NCBI GenBank assembly: GCA_016271365.2
Contig: CM057453.1
Location: forward strand, 1,077,267,001-1,077,331,000
DNA from: Neoceratodus forsteri
Lineage: Eukaryota; Chordata; Ceratodontiformes; Ceratodontidae
Direction of reading: 5' to 3'
Length of the DNA: 64,000 nucleotides
Shown here: positions 1 to 11,699 of the stretch, one piece after another
How the letters are laid out: the number at the start of each line of letters is the position of its first letter
How positions within the stretch are numbered: the first letter of the stretch is position 1
Position numbers and translations under genes: made by a program
Notes under the pieces: generated by a model
Told to the model about the DNA's origin: nothing
Databases searched by the model: none
The model's input: the letters and a program-made list of their open reading frames with translations, nothing else

Positions 1-239
1 TACCTATGGGTAGCTCTCTGAGTTTATCACATTGACACTGGAACTAGAGACCTTAGAGAAATCACCTGCTACCACCATTGTAAACTGATCAGTTTGGACA
101 ACACACACATACAGTATAGACAGATATCATCAATGAAGGGTATGAACTTTAATGACTGACATTCAAGAGACAGAGTGAGACTTGAAATATGTTACACAGC
201 TTCCAGCTTCTTAATTAAAGGGACAGATGGTGGACAAGG

Positions 240-980
240 GGGGATTCAAGGGGCATACTTAATGTACCTCCCTTTTTAACTTGAAATCAGTGTTTCATCA
301 GTCATGGGGGAGACTCTCACCTTACTATATACCTTATTAACCCAGGACACAAAGTCAGTCAGGAGATCAGAAAGGGTTAAAACTGAAAACAAATACTCAT
401 GGGACAACCTGTTGAAGGCCTTTTGGTGGTCCAACAACAGCAGAAATCTGATAATATCACCCTTCTCATTGTAAACAATAAGATCTCGTAACGAAGATAG
501 TTTATTGTCTACGAACCAATTTGGTACTGAGCAGGTTTGCACTGTTGCCACAAGTTGCTCGGTCATTGATGGAAGACTTTTCTTTAATAGTTTGATCACA
601 TTTTAAAATTCTAATTTTATTAACCTGAATGACCTCCAGTCTTTCAAATGAGATTTACTTTTTTAAAGCAGGATCAAGGAAGCCTTGCAAAGGGCACTGG
701 AGGTCTTCTCATTATCTAGAATGGATAGAAATACTAGCCTAAGAGCTTCCAGCAATATGGTAGCAAATGACTTTTAAAATGTGTCTGTGAGGTCATCCAA
801 ACCTGGGGCAGTATTCTTTTTTAATTCAGAAACAGTCTGGACTATCTCAATAGCAGAGGGAGGGAGGGGGAGGGACAAAGAGTCAAATCTTATCAGTTGT
901 GGACAATACAGGGCATGGAACTGATTGTAAAAAGTCCTGTTAATGGGTCACAGCTAGGACTGCTTTCCCAAAGGACTCTG
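240..980 (-). pseudogene. L1/Tx1-like LINE reverse transcriptase fragment
   Basis: Read on the minus strand, the region encodes pieces of a non-LTR retrotransposon reverse transcriptase. At 276-599 an open stretch carries LLLLDHQKAFNRLSHEYLF-like sequence, the L1-clade motif A block (usually LDxEKAFDRV.H.YLF). The catalytic first Asp is kept and the later Asp is changed to Asn. Upstream, around 780-820, the minus strand reads APGLDDLT, resembling the PGPDGL block that precedes the palm. Stops and frame changes between these blocks show it is dead. No 5' or 3' end was located, so it is a truncated insertion of uncertain extent. Confidence 0.6.
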
Positions 981-1340
981 TAGCAAAGTATTCTACTGTG
1001 CTCAAAATCTCAGCCAAATCACAATAAATGGGCCCACTTTCTTAACTCACACATATGTTCAGTTCCCTTCCTCCTTTTCGCAACCCTCCTATTGCTTAAC
1101 ATATTGGACTGATTGTGTATTATTTTATTTGGCATGTCATCATATAAATTTTATAAATTAGTCTCCGTGAACTGAGATTTTTTGGCATCGTTATTGTTTA
1201 TGCTGATTTTCTCCATTAGCATAATGTTCTTATATGCCTCATGCTTAGGTGTTATTACATACTCTTACTGCTACCATCATGTCATATACTTGGTTGTGTA
1301 TTACATGCTGCTTCCCATCATTGTTTCTCTTTAGACTTAA

Positions 1341-1341
1341 C

Positions 1342-1382
<41 letters not shown>
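1341..1382. repeat. (TA)n microsatellite
   Basis: About 20 TA units directly abut the start of repeat family A. A TA-rich tract also abuts the two other family A starts near 37.6 kb, so the tract is probably tied to the element's end or insertion site. Confidence 0.9.
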
Positions 1383-1385
<3 letters not shown>

Positions 1386-3240
1386 GGTAGCAACGTAGTG
1401 CTACCATAGTAAGGGTTGAGGAGCCATTTCTATGTTAAACCCCAAATTTTTCACCTTAATAACTTTGAAACCATTTGACGGATTTATCTACAATTTGGTA
1501 TACGCGATCAAGAACCATAGGCCTTGGGATCTACCAAGTTTTGCACTGGTCAGATGTACGGCTGCAGAGTTATTAAGCGTGATCTGAGCGCGCATTTACG
1601 CTTTTTCTGGAATACTATGGTCGCGCATACAGGTCGCATGGTTTGCGCGACCGCCCGAAATCTTCAGGGAACGTGCAGCCAGGGCCCTGATGTGCCTTTT
1701 GAAGATTTGGTGAAAAAATATTAAACAGTTCAAAAGTTATTCAAAAAACAATTTCCCATTATAAGTCAATGGGAAAAGTTAACAAAAAGTTTGACAGTGT
1801 CGCAAATGCATTTTTACTTTTGCAAATGGCCCTGTTACTTTCACAAATCTGCCATTTTGTTTTCAGTTGGTGATCAGAAAAATGGTTGGCATTTAAATTT
1901 GGGACCCTCTAGCAACCTAATTCTTTTTGTATTCACATAGTCGGACCCTGAGGATGCTAGCCATGTCTTTATTTTGGGGTAAAACACCCCAGAAATATGT
2001 TTTTCAAATTTCTGGAAAAAGTACTTTCCCAAATTACTTTCATGCTCATGAAAGTGTGGAACTTTTTTGCAAAAGCTTTCGCAAATTGCGACAGTAGTTT
2101 TCTAGTCTGTGGGAAAGTGACAGCAATTCTTTGGCACTGCTCTGCAAAAGAACAGTTGGGAGTTTTGGGCTGCAATTTGAAGGGAACGCAACCGACACCT
2201 CAAAGATGTGCCTTTCAATGTTTTGGTGAAAAAATATTACACGGTGGCAAAGTTATGGCACTCCAAAGCTGACGGTTTTTCCCATAGGATAACATTACGG
2301 CGCCCGACGCATAACAGGAATCCTTTGGCACCCTGCTGCAAAATAAAGGTTTGGTCTTTTTTCCTTAAATTTGGAAGGAAGACAGCCAACAGCCCACATA
2401 TGTGCCTTTCAGTAGTTTTGTGAACAAATATTACAGGGAGGGAAAGTTATGGCACTCCAAACCTCTCTTTTTTTCCCATAGGATAACATTATGGTGTTCG
2501 CCGCACCTTTCAGGGCCCGTATCTCGGAAACTGTGCGAGATACAGACTTTTCGTCTGGAAAATGCTTAGCACCCTAATGGGGGCTAAGTAATTAGGGGGC
2601 TATGTACAAAATTAGCCAGGACAGTTGTAAATCATATGACTTTTAAGTTTTTTTCTACGTCGTACGGTTCCTGAGATATAACCTATTTAGTATTCCAAAT
2701 CCTAATTTTCTGCTCCGATACCCATTATTATGCATACATTCTTTGTACTCACTGCCTTTCTCTATGCAGGTTTTGGGGAAAACCAGCCTGTGCGCTTACA
2801 TTACTGTTACTGTTGCCCTTTCTGCTTGATGTTCCGCACCTGTGTCACTTCACCGCTGCTGTCTGTGCCATCATGTGCTATCCTTTATGCTTTCATTTGC
2901 GCTATGCTTGTTATTTTTTGCCATTTGTGTGTACAGTACTGTTTCTCTTTCTGTTTTACTTTGCGTCACCATGCCCATTGAAATTTCCATTTGCAGGCAC
3001 CATGTTACTATGTGATACTGTTGCCCTTTCCGCTTGTGGTTCCGTACCTGTTTCACTTACGTTGCCGTCTGCACCACCATGTGCGCTATCCTTTGCGTTT
3101 TCATTTGCACTTGCGTTTCTGTTATTTTTAGACATTTGTGTCTACAGTACTATTTCTCTTTCCGTTTTGCTTTGTGTCACCATGCCCACTGAAATTTCTG
3201 TTTGCAGGCACCATGTTACTACGTGACAACACATCACATG
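1383..3240 (+). repeat. Repeat family A, copy 1
   Basis: This unclassified dispersed repeat of about 1.9 kb starts at a CTACCATAGTAAGGGTTGAG-like end. The reverse complement of 35,925-37,580 follows it in order along its whole length, and its first 350 bp recur at 37,645-38,010. Internally it repeats a cassette (GTGCCTTT...TTGGTGAAAAAATATTA...AAAGTTATGGCACTCC...CCCATAGGATAACATTA) near 1,690, 2,205 and 2,395. No protein domain was recognised in any frame, and the open stretches inside do not look like genes. Confidence 0.75.
2813..3229. repeat. 208-bp tandem duplication built on a degenerate hexamer
   Basis: Two units start at TTGCCCTTTC-like sequence at 2,813 and 3,021 (period 208), with a decayed third continuing to about 3,370. 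Each unit is a run of degenerate six-base words such as TTGCAC, CATTTG, CGTTTC and TGTTAC. The same composition, reverse complemented, fills 35,990-36,230. The open frames across it, rich in Phe, Cys and His, follow from the composition. Confidence 0.7.
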
Positions 3241-3554
3241 GCAGACCATTCCCGTCTATGCCACCGTGTGTTACCCTTTCTGTTCTCATTCGCGCTTGTA
3301 TTACCATGTGCGCCACTGTTAGCGGTTCTGTTTGCGTTGTTGTTCCTGTTACTATGCCACAAGACATCACCAGCAGGGTCAGGTAGGCAGTGGAGCACCC
3401 AATGGCAGACAAAACAACTGGGCCTCATAGGCTATATGGTACGGTGCTGGTGGAGCTGGCTGAGGAACTGGCTGGCCTCTTGGCATATTTGTTTAACTGA
3501 TTGCTACTGACAGGAGAAATGATGGGTGAATGCAGGGAGCAGGTATGGTACCAC

Positions 3555-3720
3555 TTCACAAGGGTGGAGAGCATGGATGAGGCTGGCAATTACAGACCAG
3601 TTTGCCTTAATTTAGTAATGTAGAAACTTATGGAGACCCTGATGAAGGAGGACCTCATGGAATACCTATAAGGGAATGGTCTTCAGGGATGGCAGACAAC
3701 ATAGGTTTGTGCCAGGTAGT
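3555..3720 (+). pseudogene. LINE reverse transcriptase scrap (CR1/L2/Rex-like)
   Basis: The plus strand translates to NYRPVCLNLVM, stop, KLMETLMKEDLMEYL, stop, NGLQGWQ, recognisable as the NYRPVSLTS...K..E..I...I..YL...GL...QHGF..GR block of CR1/L2/Rex-type LINEs. Two in-frame stops and loss of the QHGF block show decay. Nothing else of the element is visible nearby. Confidence 0.5.
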
Positions 3721-4187
3721 TAAGTTTCTGAGGAATTAGAGGAAATTTGTAAGTCAATGTATGAACAGGTAGTGCACATATTGAACACTGAGTTAATAGT
3801 ATGGAATAGGAAAAAAAATGCTGTTAAACAATGTGATTGCTTTTCTATAGCACTTGCTGTATTGTAAGTAAGCAGCCACAGTAAATGATAGTTTATGTAC
3901 ATCTGGTGTACAGGTCTCTGATTACAGGAATAGTCCAGTTATTACAGTTGCCTTTTAAATGGATTCAGGGAGGCAATGTGTGTGGAAATATAACAGTAGG
4001 TAGTACATTGTAATTGTAGATGCAGATGACAATTCAGATGGATTTGTAAACTGAAGCATACTGTATACCCTCAGCTTGTATATGTACCACTGTCTTCTAT
4101 TCCATGTACTGTTTAATTCCCGGTCGCCCTGAAAAGGGACCTCCGGGCCCTGTGGGTCTACCCGTCATGTGAGCTCACTTAGCATAA

Positions 4188-4790
4188 GGCATGACCAAGG
4201 GCTATGTTAATGGTCTGTTAATCACCTTCTAGGGGTGTACTGTGGCACGAGGTGTATCCAAGTGCCATATGCCCCTAGATTGTGATTAACTGACCATTAA
4301 CATTACCCTTGGTAATGCCTTATTGCTATTATAATAAAACATGTTTTAAGCAGTGTTCAACCTTGTTCAGGAAATGGTTAACCTCTTCATGTATGTTAAT
4401 AAAAGATTAACATAAGGCTATTAGAATGTTTGCAGCCAATCAGAAAGATCCATTTCTCAGACCTTTTTTATAATTAAGCAATCAGGCATGACCAAGGGTT
4501 ATGTTAATGGTCTGTTAATCACGTTCTAGAGGTGTACTGTGGCACGAGGTGTAGCTGAGTGCCACATGTCCCTACAGGGTGATTAACTGACCATTAACAT
4601 AATCCTTGGGAGTGACTTATCGCTATTATAATAAAACATGTTTTCAAACAGTGTTAAACCTTGTTCAGCATATGGTTAACCTCTTCATGTGTGTTAATAA
4701 AAGATTAACATAAGGCTGTTAGGATGTTTGCAGCCAATTAGAAAGCTCCATTTCTCAGACCCTTTGTATAATAAATAATAAATAAAATAA
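4188..4790 (+). repeat. Foldback repeat F, tandem pair (copies 1 and 2)
   Basis: Two units of about 305 bp are in tandem (near 4,188 and 4,495). Each begins with a long imperfect palindrome: GGCATGACCAAGGGTTATG opposite CATTAACAT.ATCCTTGG..., with a central GTGGCACGAGGTG...AGTGCCAC hairpin. Then comes TTATTGCTATTATAATAAAACATGTTTT, and the unit ends near AGCCAAT.AGAAAG..CCATTTCTCAGACC. Four more copies occur near 21.7, 21.9, 28.6 and 29.2 kb, the last two inverted. Confidence 0.8.
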
Positions 4791-4799
4791 AGATACACA

Positions 4800-7150
4800 A
4801 TACAGTTGAGTATGTGTACATCTTTGCCACACATGACTGAAAACAGGGAAACTGTATTGACATTTGTTAGTATTTGCATGGATTTAGGCAGCTACAGCTG
4901 GTGTGCCTCGTTATATTTTCACTGCATTATGACTGATTATCGTTATGGGACTGGGAGATCTATGGCACACCTCTGTAATTCTAGGTATAGTTAACTTAAT
5001 ATGGTTGGGAGTTGCAGAAGCTGAGACAGGGAATTGAAGTACACATAGTAGTGACTGCATCCTAAGTGTATAGTCACAGCTGTGTACTGTTGGGTGTTGA
5101 TGTGTGGCACCTTGGTACAGTAATGATGACTGTATAGGTACAGGAAAAGTAAGTACATTGCTGAGTTTTTTACACTCTTAAGAGTTATGTAACGTCTGAC
5201 ATGCAATGTGCCACATCATTGCACATGCTGTGATACTGACTGGACATCATAGGTACCAAAGAAATTGATGGAGATATAGTTGTAGCACTATTAGTTAACA
5301 TTGGTTTGTATGCTTAAGTAAGACACACTTATTTTTATGTCATAATGCTATTTTAAGTAAAGAGTCGACACAGGTGGTTATGGTTTTAAAAAAATATATT
5401 GCCAATTTGTTAAATGGAGAAAAGGGCCAATCAAGACTGAAATTTAGTTAACAGAAGCAGTCTCACAATACAATCTTTGTATGTGTGTAATCATTGCTTG
5501 TCATATATGTAAATGTGTAAGAATAATAACAACTGTACAATATGAATTGGAGTAAGTATGTGATATAATAGGAAACTAATCAGGTGTTGTGTGTTTCTAG
5601 TGAAGTTTCACTACTCACCACTCTTTATGTGAGGAAGTACTTTCTGACATTCGACCTGTAATTGTAATACTGAAGCTGAAGCTGTGGCGCTTCATTATTT
5701 ATTTACTATTGAACGTGAAGAGACTTTGTTAAAAAATGTTAAGCTTTTTTTTAAATGGTTGTATGTCGTAATGATGTGTAGTCCATTACTTGTGTGGTAT
5801 GTTAATAAGGCAATGTCAGTAGGTTGTAAACTGTGATTACACACATGATACACAAGTGTTTTGTTGTTATTGTGTGACTGCCAATGTGTGTGTTCCTGGG
5901 GTGGGCGAAAAACCATATGCTAACTGTTAAAGTAATACAATATTAAAAAATTTTACTTTAGTGACATTTGTTACTGTTATTTTTTAATTATATGTCACTG
6001 ACTAGGCGCAAATGGAAAATTCCCACCCAACCCCTCAATTGAGGTGATCATAAATATTGTCAGGAACAGGTATGCAGTGTGTTGTGATCAGTAACAGTGT
6101 CTGATTTACAATTGTCAATATTTTTTTACATACGTTAGAATTACTTTTACGTGACAAGTTGAAAAAAATAGAATATCACATGAACAAATGACATTTTTTC
6201 AATTCTTACATTAGCTTCTATGTAAATTCTTAACTTGTAAATACAAAAACTGTGCATGGTATGCATTTTTTAACAAACTTATGGTTAATTTGATGTAGTT
6301 AGCATAGTGCTGTATAATATGTTAAACATTCAGTTGTACTTTAGTGTTAGAATAATACTTTTAGTACAAGTATTAAAGTAGTTATTAATAATGTAAAGGT
6401 GAATACAAATCTTTATATTATGTACAAGTAATTACAAACACATGTAAAAGTCAGTTAATCATATTCTGCAATTGGTTGGTATTTACAGTTGTGTAATTCA
6501 GCTTCTTGCATTATCAATAAAGGTAGTTATTTTTACATATGTACAGTATTAGTATTACACATGAAGGAGGGATAGTTCTACACTGTTGCATGGTGAGCGA
6601 ATGATGTTGTTGTCTACATGTCAAGAGTCAATAGACAAATACAAGTGTTGATAGACAACTTGTGACAGAGCGCAATGTTTGGTGAATGGTAGAAGTGTTG
6701 CTCAGTTATTTATGATGATAACTGAGAACTTATCTTTATTTGCAAAGAGTAACACTTTCAAACTCATAGCAATTTGTTGTTATGTATGAGTTGATACATT
6801 AATAATTAAAGATATGTACAGAGGAGGACAGCAGTAAGGCCTCATTTTTTAAATGTACAATCTTTGATAGACATGTAATCATGGTTTCTCTAGTGACTGT
6901 GAATATTGTTGGTGCCGATTAAAGCCACTACAACAATTTTCATGTAGTCACTGATACACACAAGATGTTACATGTTATAGTGTATGGAATGTCTCTGTCA
7001 GAATAGCATTTTGTTGAAATGCTATGGTTTATTTAGAGTCGTACATTACAGAAAATTGTACTGACCTATGAATGTTTCTGGGACAAAGTAGTCATTTTAA
7101 AAATGCAACATGTTCTGTCCTATTCTTCTGAAATATGAAGGTTATCATAA
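4800..7150. other. A+T-rich stretch without recognisable genes
   Basis: Only short accidental frames appear on either strand, with no splice-framed exon, domain or terminal-repeat structure that I could recognise. Part of it may be the 3' non-coding flank of the Helitron that begins at about 7.15 kb. Confidence 0.6.
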
Positions 7151-7185
7151 TTCTTCAATATTAGAAGATATGCATTTTTTAAGTG

Positions 7186-7944
7186 TCATGGCAGTCTCTG
7201 TTTAAAACTGCTTGTAGAGTCGTCACACTCTACCCATCCACTTCTGCACCTTAGTAAACAGGTGTAATGGCCAGAATGCATGGATTGGCCATGGTGATAT
7301 ATTATACTGTGAGTGTCAAACACTGATTGGTTGAAGACTATTCTACCAGCTGTGTAATCTGTGATAGGAGTATCAACTCTGAGCCTGTTGGAGTCAAATC
7401 TGTGCAAGATAAGCAACAGATATTGAGATGAACTCCTGAGACGTATGGACTGAGTACATCTGCCTCCATACCTTCCAAAGGCATGCCCACATTGAGCACT
7501 GGTGAATAGCTGTTGAAATCTGACACTTTCAGCTTGAGGGACAAAGAGAGTAATCCACAGCATGTCTTCTGTGGTTTCATGCTGTGAATGGCCACATGAA
7601 ACACATACATATTTCGTTACATATGTTACTGTGAAGTAGTGCCGCATTGGGGTGCCGTCTTCATCCAGGTTGTTTATGACAGCCATCATAAACTCAGTAG
7701 TGTCTTGCTGTATGTCTGCAGCAAATGTACTACATCCATCGGATGCAGCTAACACCTGTCGTAGTGGTGTTAGTGAGTGTACATTGTTAGACTGGTCAGA
7801 AGTCATGTTGACAATCTGCTTCAAAGCGTTTGATAGGGTACTGTCTTTTGAAGCAGATATTGCCCATACAAAGTGTGGCATGTGTAGAAAAACTTGCATT
7901 GCTGAGTTAGGATAGCAGTTCACTTTAGTGCTGTTGTCAAACAC
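7186..7944 (-). pseudogene. Helitron C-terminal ubiquitin-specific protease (USP/C19) domain
   Basis: This uninterrupted 252-residue frame has the full set of USP landmarks in order: a Cys box (NCYPNSAMQ near residue 10), the QQDTTEFM box near residue 80, a CVSCGH zinc-knuckle-like pair, LLLILHRFDSN, and the His box SMHSGHYTC followed by WVECDDS near the C-terminus. USPs cleave ubiquitin from proteins with a Cys-His-Asp/Asn triad, and all candidate residues are present. It sits about 110 bp after the helicase on the same strand. A +1 shift in that gap rejoins the frame, so it was the tail of the polyprotein. A canonical GNTCY start to the Cys box is missing (TKVNCY instead). Marked as a pseudogene because its parent gene is broken. 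Confidence 0.8.
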
Positions 7945-8054
7945 TGGTACAGCAGCTACACCAACTGATTTCTGATGAATTGCTGGCTGGGGATGTTTAC
8001 TTGAAGTTGTGACCTTTGTTGAACTCTTTTAGTTGAATCACTTCTGGAAGCTTG

Positions 8055-9632
8055 TCACTGTTTGTTGATACCTGTAGCTGTGTCTGAATTGTGTGAGACA
8101 GACAGATATGTAGGCAGTGGTATTAAAGACATTTGTGGCTGATGTACAGTACGTAACCTGTTGTACTCAAGAATACATCGCTTGTCAGATCGTATTTTCT
8201 GAGGTGCTATGGTAATAATGTGCAACTCAGAAAGGCTGCGTACACTTGAAAGTGCCACATAGCTCATGCCATCCTTGAAAATGTCTGTACCTATGTCTAC
8301 CATTGCTGAATCCAAACTCAATCCCTGAGATTTGTGGATGGAAACAGCATATGCAACACATAATGGGAACTGTTTCCTGTTTACATAGATAGCCTTAAAA
8401 ACCTGGAATTTTACGCAGGTTCGTTCTATGTGTACAGTCTGTTCCATGTTGCCAAAGTGAACTATAAGCCTCTCAATATATGTCTTCTGGACATTGTAGA
8501 CAAAGTCAGTGATGTTTCCTATGGCACCATTTACCATGCCTCGTTCTACATCTAGATAATGTCGCAGCATGATAAGTGCATTCTTACAAACTGTGAGAAC
8601 AGCTTCTAGGCCAGCTGTGCATGAAACATCTGACCTGAGTTCACTTAGTCATTCAGTCATCTTTGCTACTAGGTTTTGACTAAGAATAATGCCATCAACT
8701 GTATCAACAGCATGCAGAGTTACAATCTCTTGGTTTTCTCTCTGCAGCATTAGATTGTTGAATTCAGTGCATTTTTTTAGTCGTGGCATAAGACACACAA
8801 TGTGTGTCCCTGTAGAGTATATATCACTGAAGACATTACATGCTGTTTGTATGCATGCAGTATCTACTGTGATTCTATGATCATTTAACATACAAACATG
8901 TTCTGATGATAGAGAACCTGTACGAGCTTCATCTAAAAGTGCTTTGCAATCTAGATCACCACTTTGGCGCATGTTCTCAGACAACTCAACTTAGGTAAAT
9001 AATTCCCATATGTTATAGCCTGCAATGCAACTGAGGATATTCTTAGCTTGTTTGGCAGTTAGAGTTGTAAATACATGCTCTGCATTGACTGGTGCAAGCT
9101 GTAAAAGGTCTCCCAACACAAGTATACTTTTGCCACCAAATGGCACTCTGTCTTCAGTACCTAAGATCTGCTGTAGGTGTAGATGAATACAGGCAAGCAT
9201 GACATTGGAGACCATGCTGATTTCATCAATGATGAGTAACTTCATCTTTGTGAACATGGAACGGAGCTGAGATGCAACCTCGAATGACAGTTTACCATAC
9301 TCTCCAGTTCTCCCATGTTCCACTGGCAACATAAAGAGACAGTGTAATGTAACTCCACCAATGTTGTATGCTGCTAGTCCTGTGGGAGCAGTTACAGCAA
9401 CAGACATTGAAGAGCCTGTCAGGCTCTGTACTTCAGCAGTGATGGCTTCAATAAGGAAATTCTTTCCTGTGCCAGCTGAACCGCTAACAAACATTAGTAG
9501 TGGCTTGTAGTCAGTACAGTCACATTGTTTTGTTTCATGTAGTAGCCCATGTTGGACAGCTTCAACTACTTGAGAGTGAACTGTATGCTGCAGCTTATTT
9601 AGTCTTTCTCTCAAGTCAGCTGGGTGGACCAT
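8055..9632 (-). pseudogene. Helitron Pif1-like helicase domain, interrupted
   Basis: Read on the minus strand, this is the helicase half of the Helitron protein. The first frame (9632-8991) holds the P-loop GSAGTGKNFLI, the DE box LLIIDEISMVS and motif III GDLLQLAPV. The next (8984-8649) continues the helicase core, and the third (8570-8055) holds the late motif CVAYAVSIHKSQGLSLDSAMVDIG typical of Pif1/RecD2 helicases. Frame changes near 8,990 and 8,600-8,650 break it. The P-loop Lys is followed by Asn instead of Ser/Thr, which should weaken Mg-ATP binding. It would unwind the displaced strand during rolling-circle transposition. Confidence 0.85.
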
Positions 9633-10009
9633 TCAGTGTGTGCCATGTTCCATGGCTGTCTCAATTTCTGACATTAACACTTCTGGAGCATTTAGGGCAG
9701 AGGGTCACTCTAGAACACCTTGTCCTTCTGGACTGCTGCTTGTCTTGTGAACTACCTGGAGTGTCTTCCTGAAGCTGCTCCTCTGCCTTCTCAAGCTCGT
9801 TCTTTCTCAGCTTCTAGTCTCTGTATGTATGTCTGTGAGTATTCAGTTTGAAAAGTCTCATAAGTGAGATTGAACTGTTCTTCAAATGTGTCACAGTCAC
9901 CTTTTAATTCAGACTCACTCCTCCAGGGTCTAAATAGGAATAGGAAAGCAATGTAGTAATGTTCTCTGCTCTCCGATGTCCCTAGCTGCAGTTTACAGTG
10001 GTCTATGAG

Positions 10010-11677
10010 CTATGGCTTGTGTGTCTTTACGAGACACCCATCTAATCCATTGACCTTGTAAATCTGGCATGTTGAGTCAGGTGCTACATCTGTCTTGTAG
10101 TCATACCACTTAGCCACCTGAAAGAGACACATATCATTCATGTCATTGTGTCCATTAGGGTAGTATGTGTCTATCAGGTTATTCTTCAAGATATGTTTTG
10201 AAGAAGGTGGTTCCACAGCAAGCCCTCAATTTCGGCATGAGGAATCAGTACACGTTTCTGTTTCTCTTTGTAGTTCACACTGAGAAACTACAGCATCAGA
10301 CTTCCTGTACAGATGTGTACCCATTAAACGGTCACTGGCTTCGTTAGCTCCATATTCTCTGTGTGAAAGACTCTTCAAGCCCAATGACCAGAGCTGAGAT
10401 GTCAGGCTTTTGCTTGAACTGGGCAATATCTTCCCAAAGATCTTCAGCTAGTCTGTTCATGTTTGGTTATGTACTGCGACGCATCAACCAGGGCCAGTGA
10501 GTTATCAGCCACAAACTGAACATTTATGTTTGGTTGCCACATTAGGAGAAGAGTTGTTGTGGTCATTGATGTACACCCTTTTCATCTCTGAGTAACTCTG
10601 TGATACCATCTTGGTTGATTTTGCCTTCAAGTGGTATCGCATTGTTGAGAATAGGTCATTCATGGCACCATCCTGACAAACTCATTCTAGGGTCAAAGCG
10701 ACATTGTGTGTACCAATAAGCTTTGTTCTTTACTACCGCTGATGCAGTATTTTGCACAATATGTCACTGAACTTTTGTATCAACTCCATAGTGTAGACTG
10801 TCATATTGTCTGGAATGTGACAAGTGATATTTTTTGATGAATGCTAGCACTTCTGCTGTTTGATGTTCACCAATGCATGGAGCATCCTGATCCACAATAA
10901 CAAATGGATATGAGGGACCCTGTGTTTGATATTTCTGTCCTCCAAAAAGTAATGTTCCACAATACCTAGGAGGATTGTCCTTGACAAGATGAAAGTCAGA
11001 ATGTCATGGAACCGCTGTAGAAATGTTCTAGACAGACACATGATCAAGTGAACATATTCTCCGATAGTCATTGATGAAATGCCATCAACATCAGAATTTT
11101 CCCACTTCAACAGTTCAGTAAGCTCGTCCCAGGCATATTCAGCACAACTAAGTGTGACAAGCCATGTGGCTGCACCATACTCTCGCAGCATTGTCATCAC
11201 TTCAGAGTATCTGCGATACCAATATTCTTTGGTGCCACGAAGACTTGAAAGTATGGAAGACAGATTGACTTGCACATTTTCATCTTTCTGCTTTAATTTC
11301 TCTAGAAATTGAGCAGCTGTTATTCCATCTAGTGGACTTGTTAGATGAATGGTATGTGCTATAGACACAGACAGAATGCTAAGTTCACTATCCCAGAGGA
11401 GATGGAAGAGGTACTGTATGTTACATCTGAATTTGCCATCTTTGCTGAGCACACAGCTAGTGCGGTACTCAGCAACCTGTACACATACTTCTCTTTCATC
11501 TAGGCATCCACCTGACCCTTTTGGAAATAGGTCTGGGAAACAGCGTGCTTCTAGTGTTGCCTCCCAAATGCTAACAGGCTCACCTTCCACCTGCTTCATT
11601 TGATAGAGATCAATGTTGTCACCTAATGGATCTCGCTGTAGTGGGTGAATTGTGTACTGTTCTATACACATTGTCAC
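10010..11677 (-). pseudogene. Helitron Rep (HUH) nuclease region, frameshifted
   Basis: The frame 11677-10844 begins Helitron-like (QYTIHPLQRDPLGDNIDLY, EARCFPDLFPKGSGG), contains MTMLREYGAATWLVTLSCAEYAWDEL, and ends with PHIHLLLW, the two-His metal-binding HUH motif. Beyond it the other frames still give LLLMWQPNINVQFVADNS..DASQYITK (the tyrosine-region block), SHREYGANEASDRLMGTHLY, and IDTYYPNGHNDMNDMCLFQVAKWYDYK at 10216-10010. These are conserved Helitron blocks in correct order, so the loss is by point indels and not rearrangement. Several stops lie between 10,840 and 10,220. The Rep domain would nick and rejoin single DNA strands. Confidence 0.82.
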
Positions 11678-11699
11678 TCTGTCTGTACACTGACCTTCT

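Noticed and set aside
2813..3226. 137-codon frame rich in Phe, Cys and Leu
   Set aside because: It spans the 208-bp tandem duplication of degenerate hexamers. The frame is open because of composition, and the related copy at 36 kb does not preserve a protein.
7186..7944. USP frame as an independent host gene
   Set aside because: It follows the helicase on the same strand with only about 110 bp between, and an in-register coding trace runs through that gap. Part of the Helitron protein is simpler.
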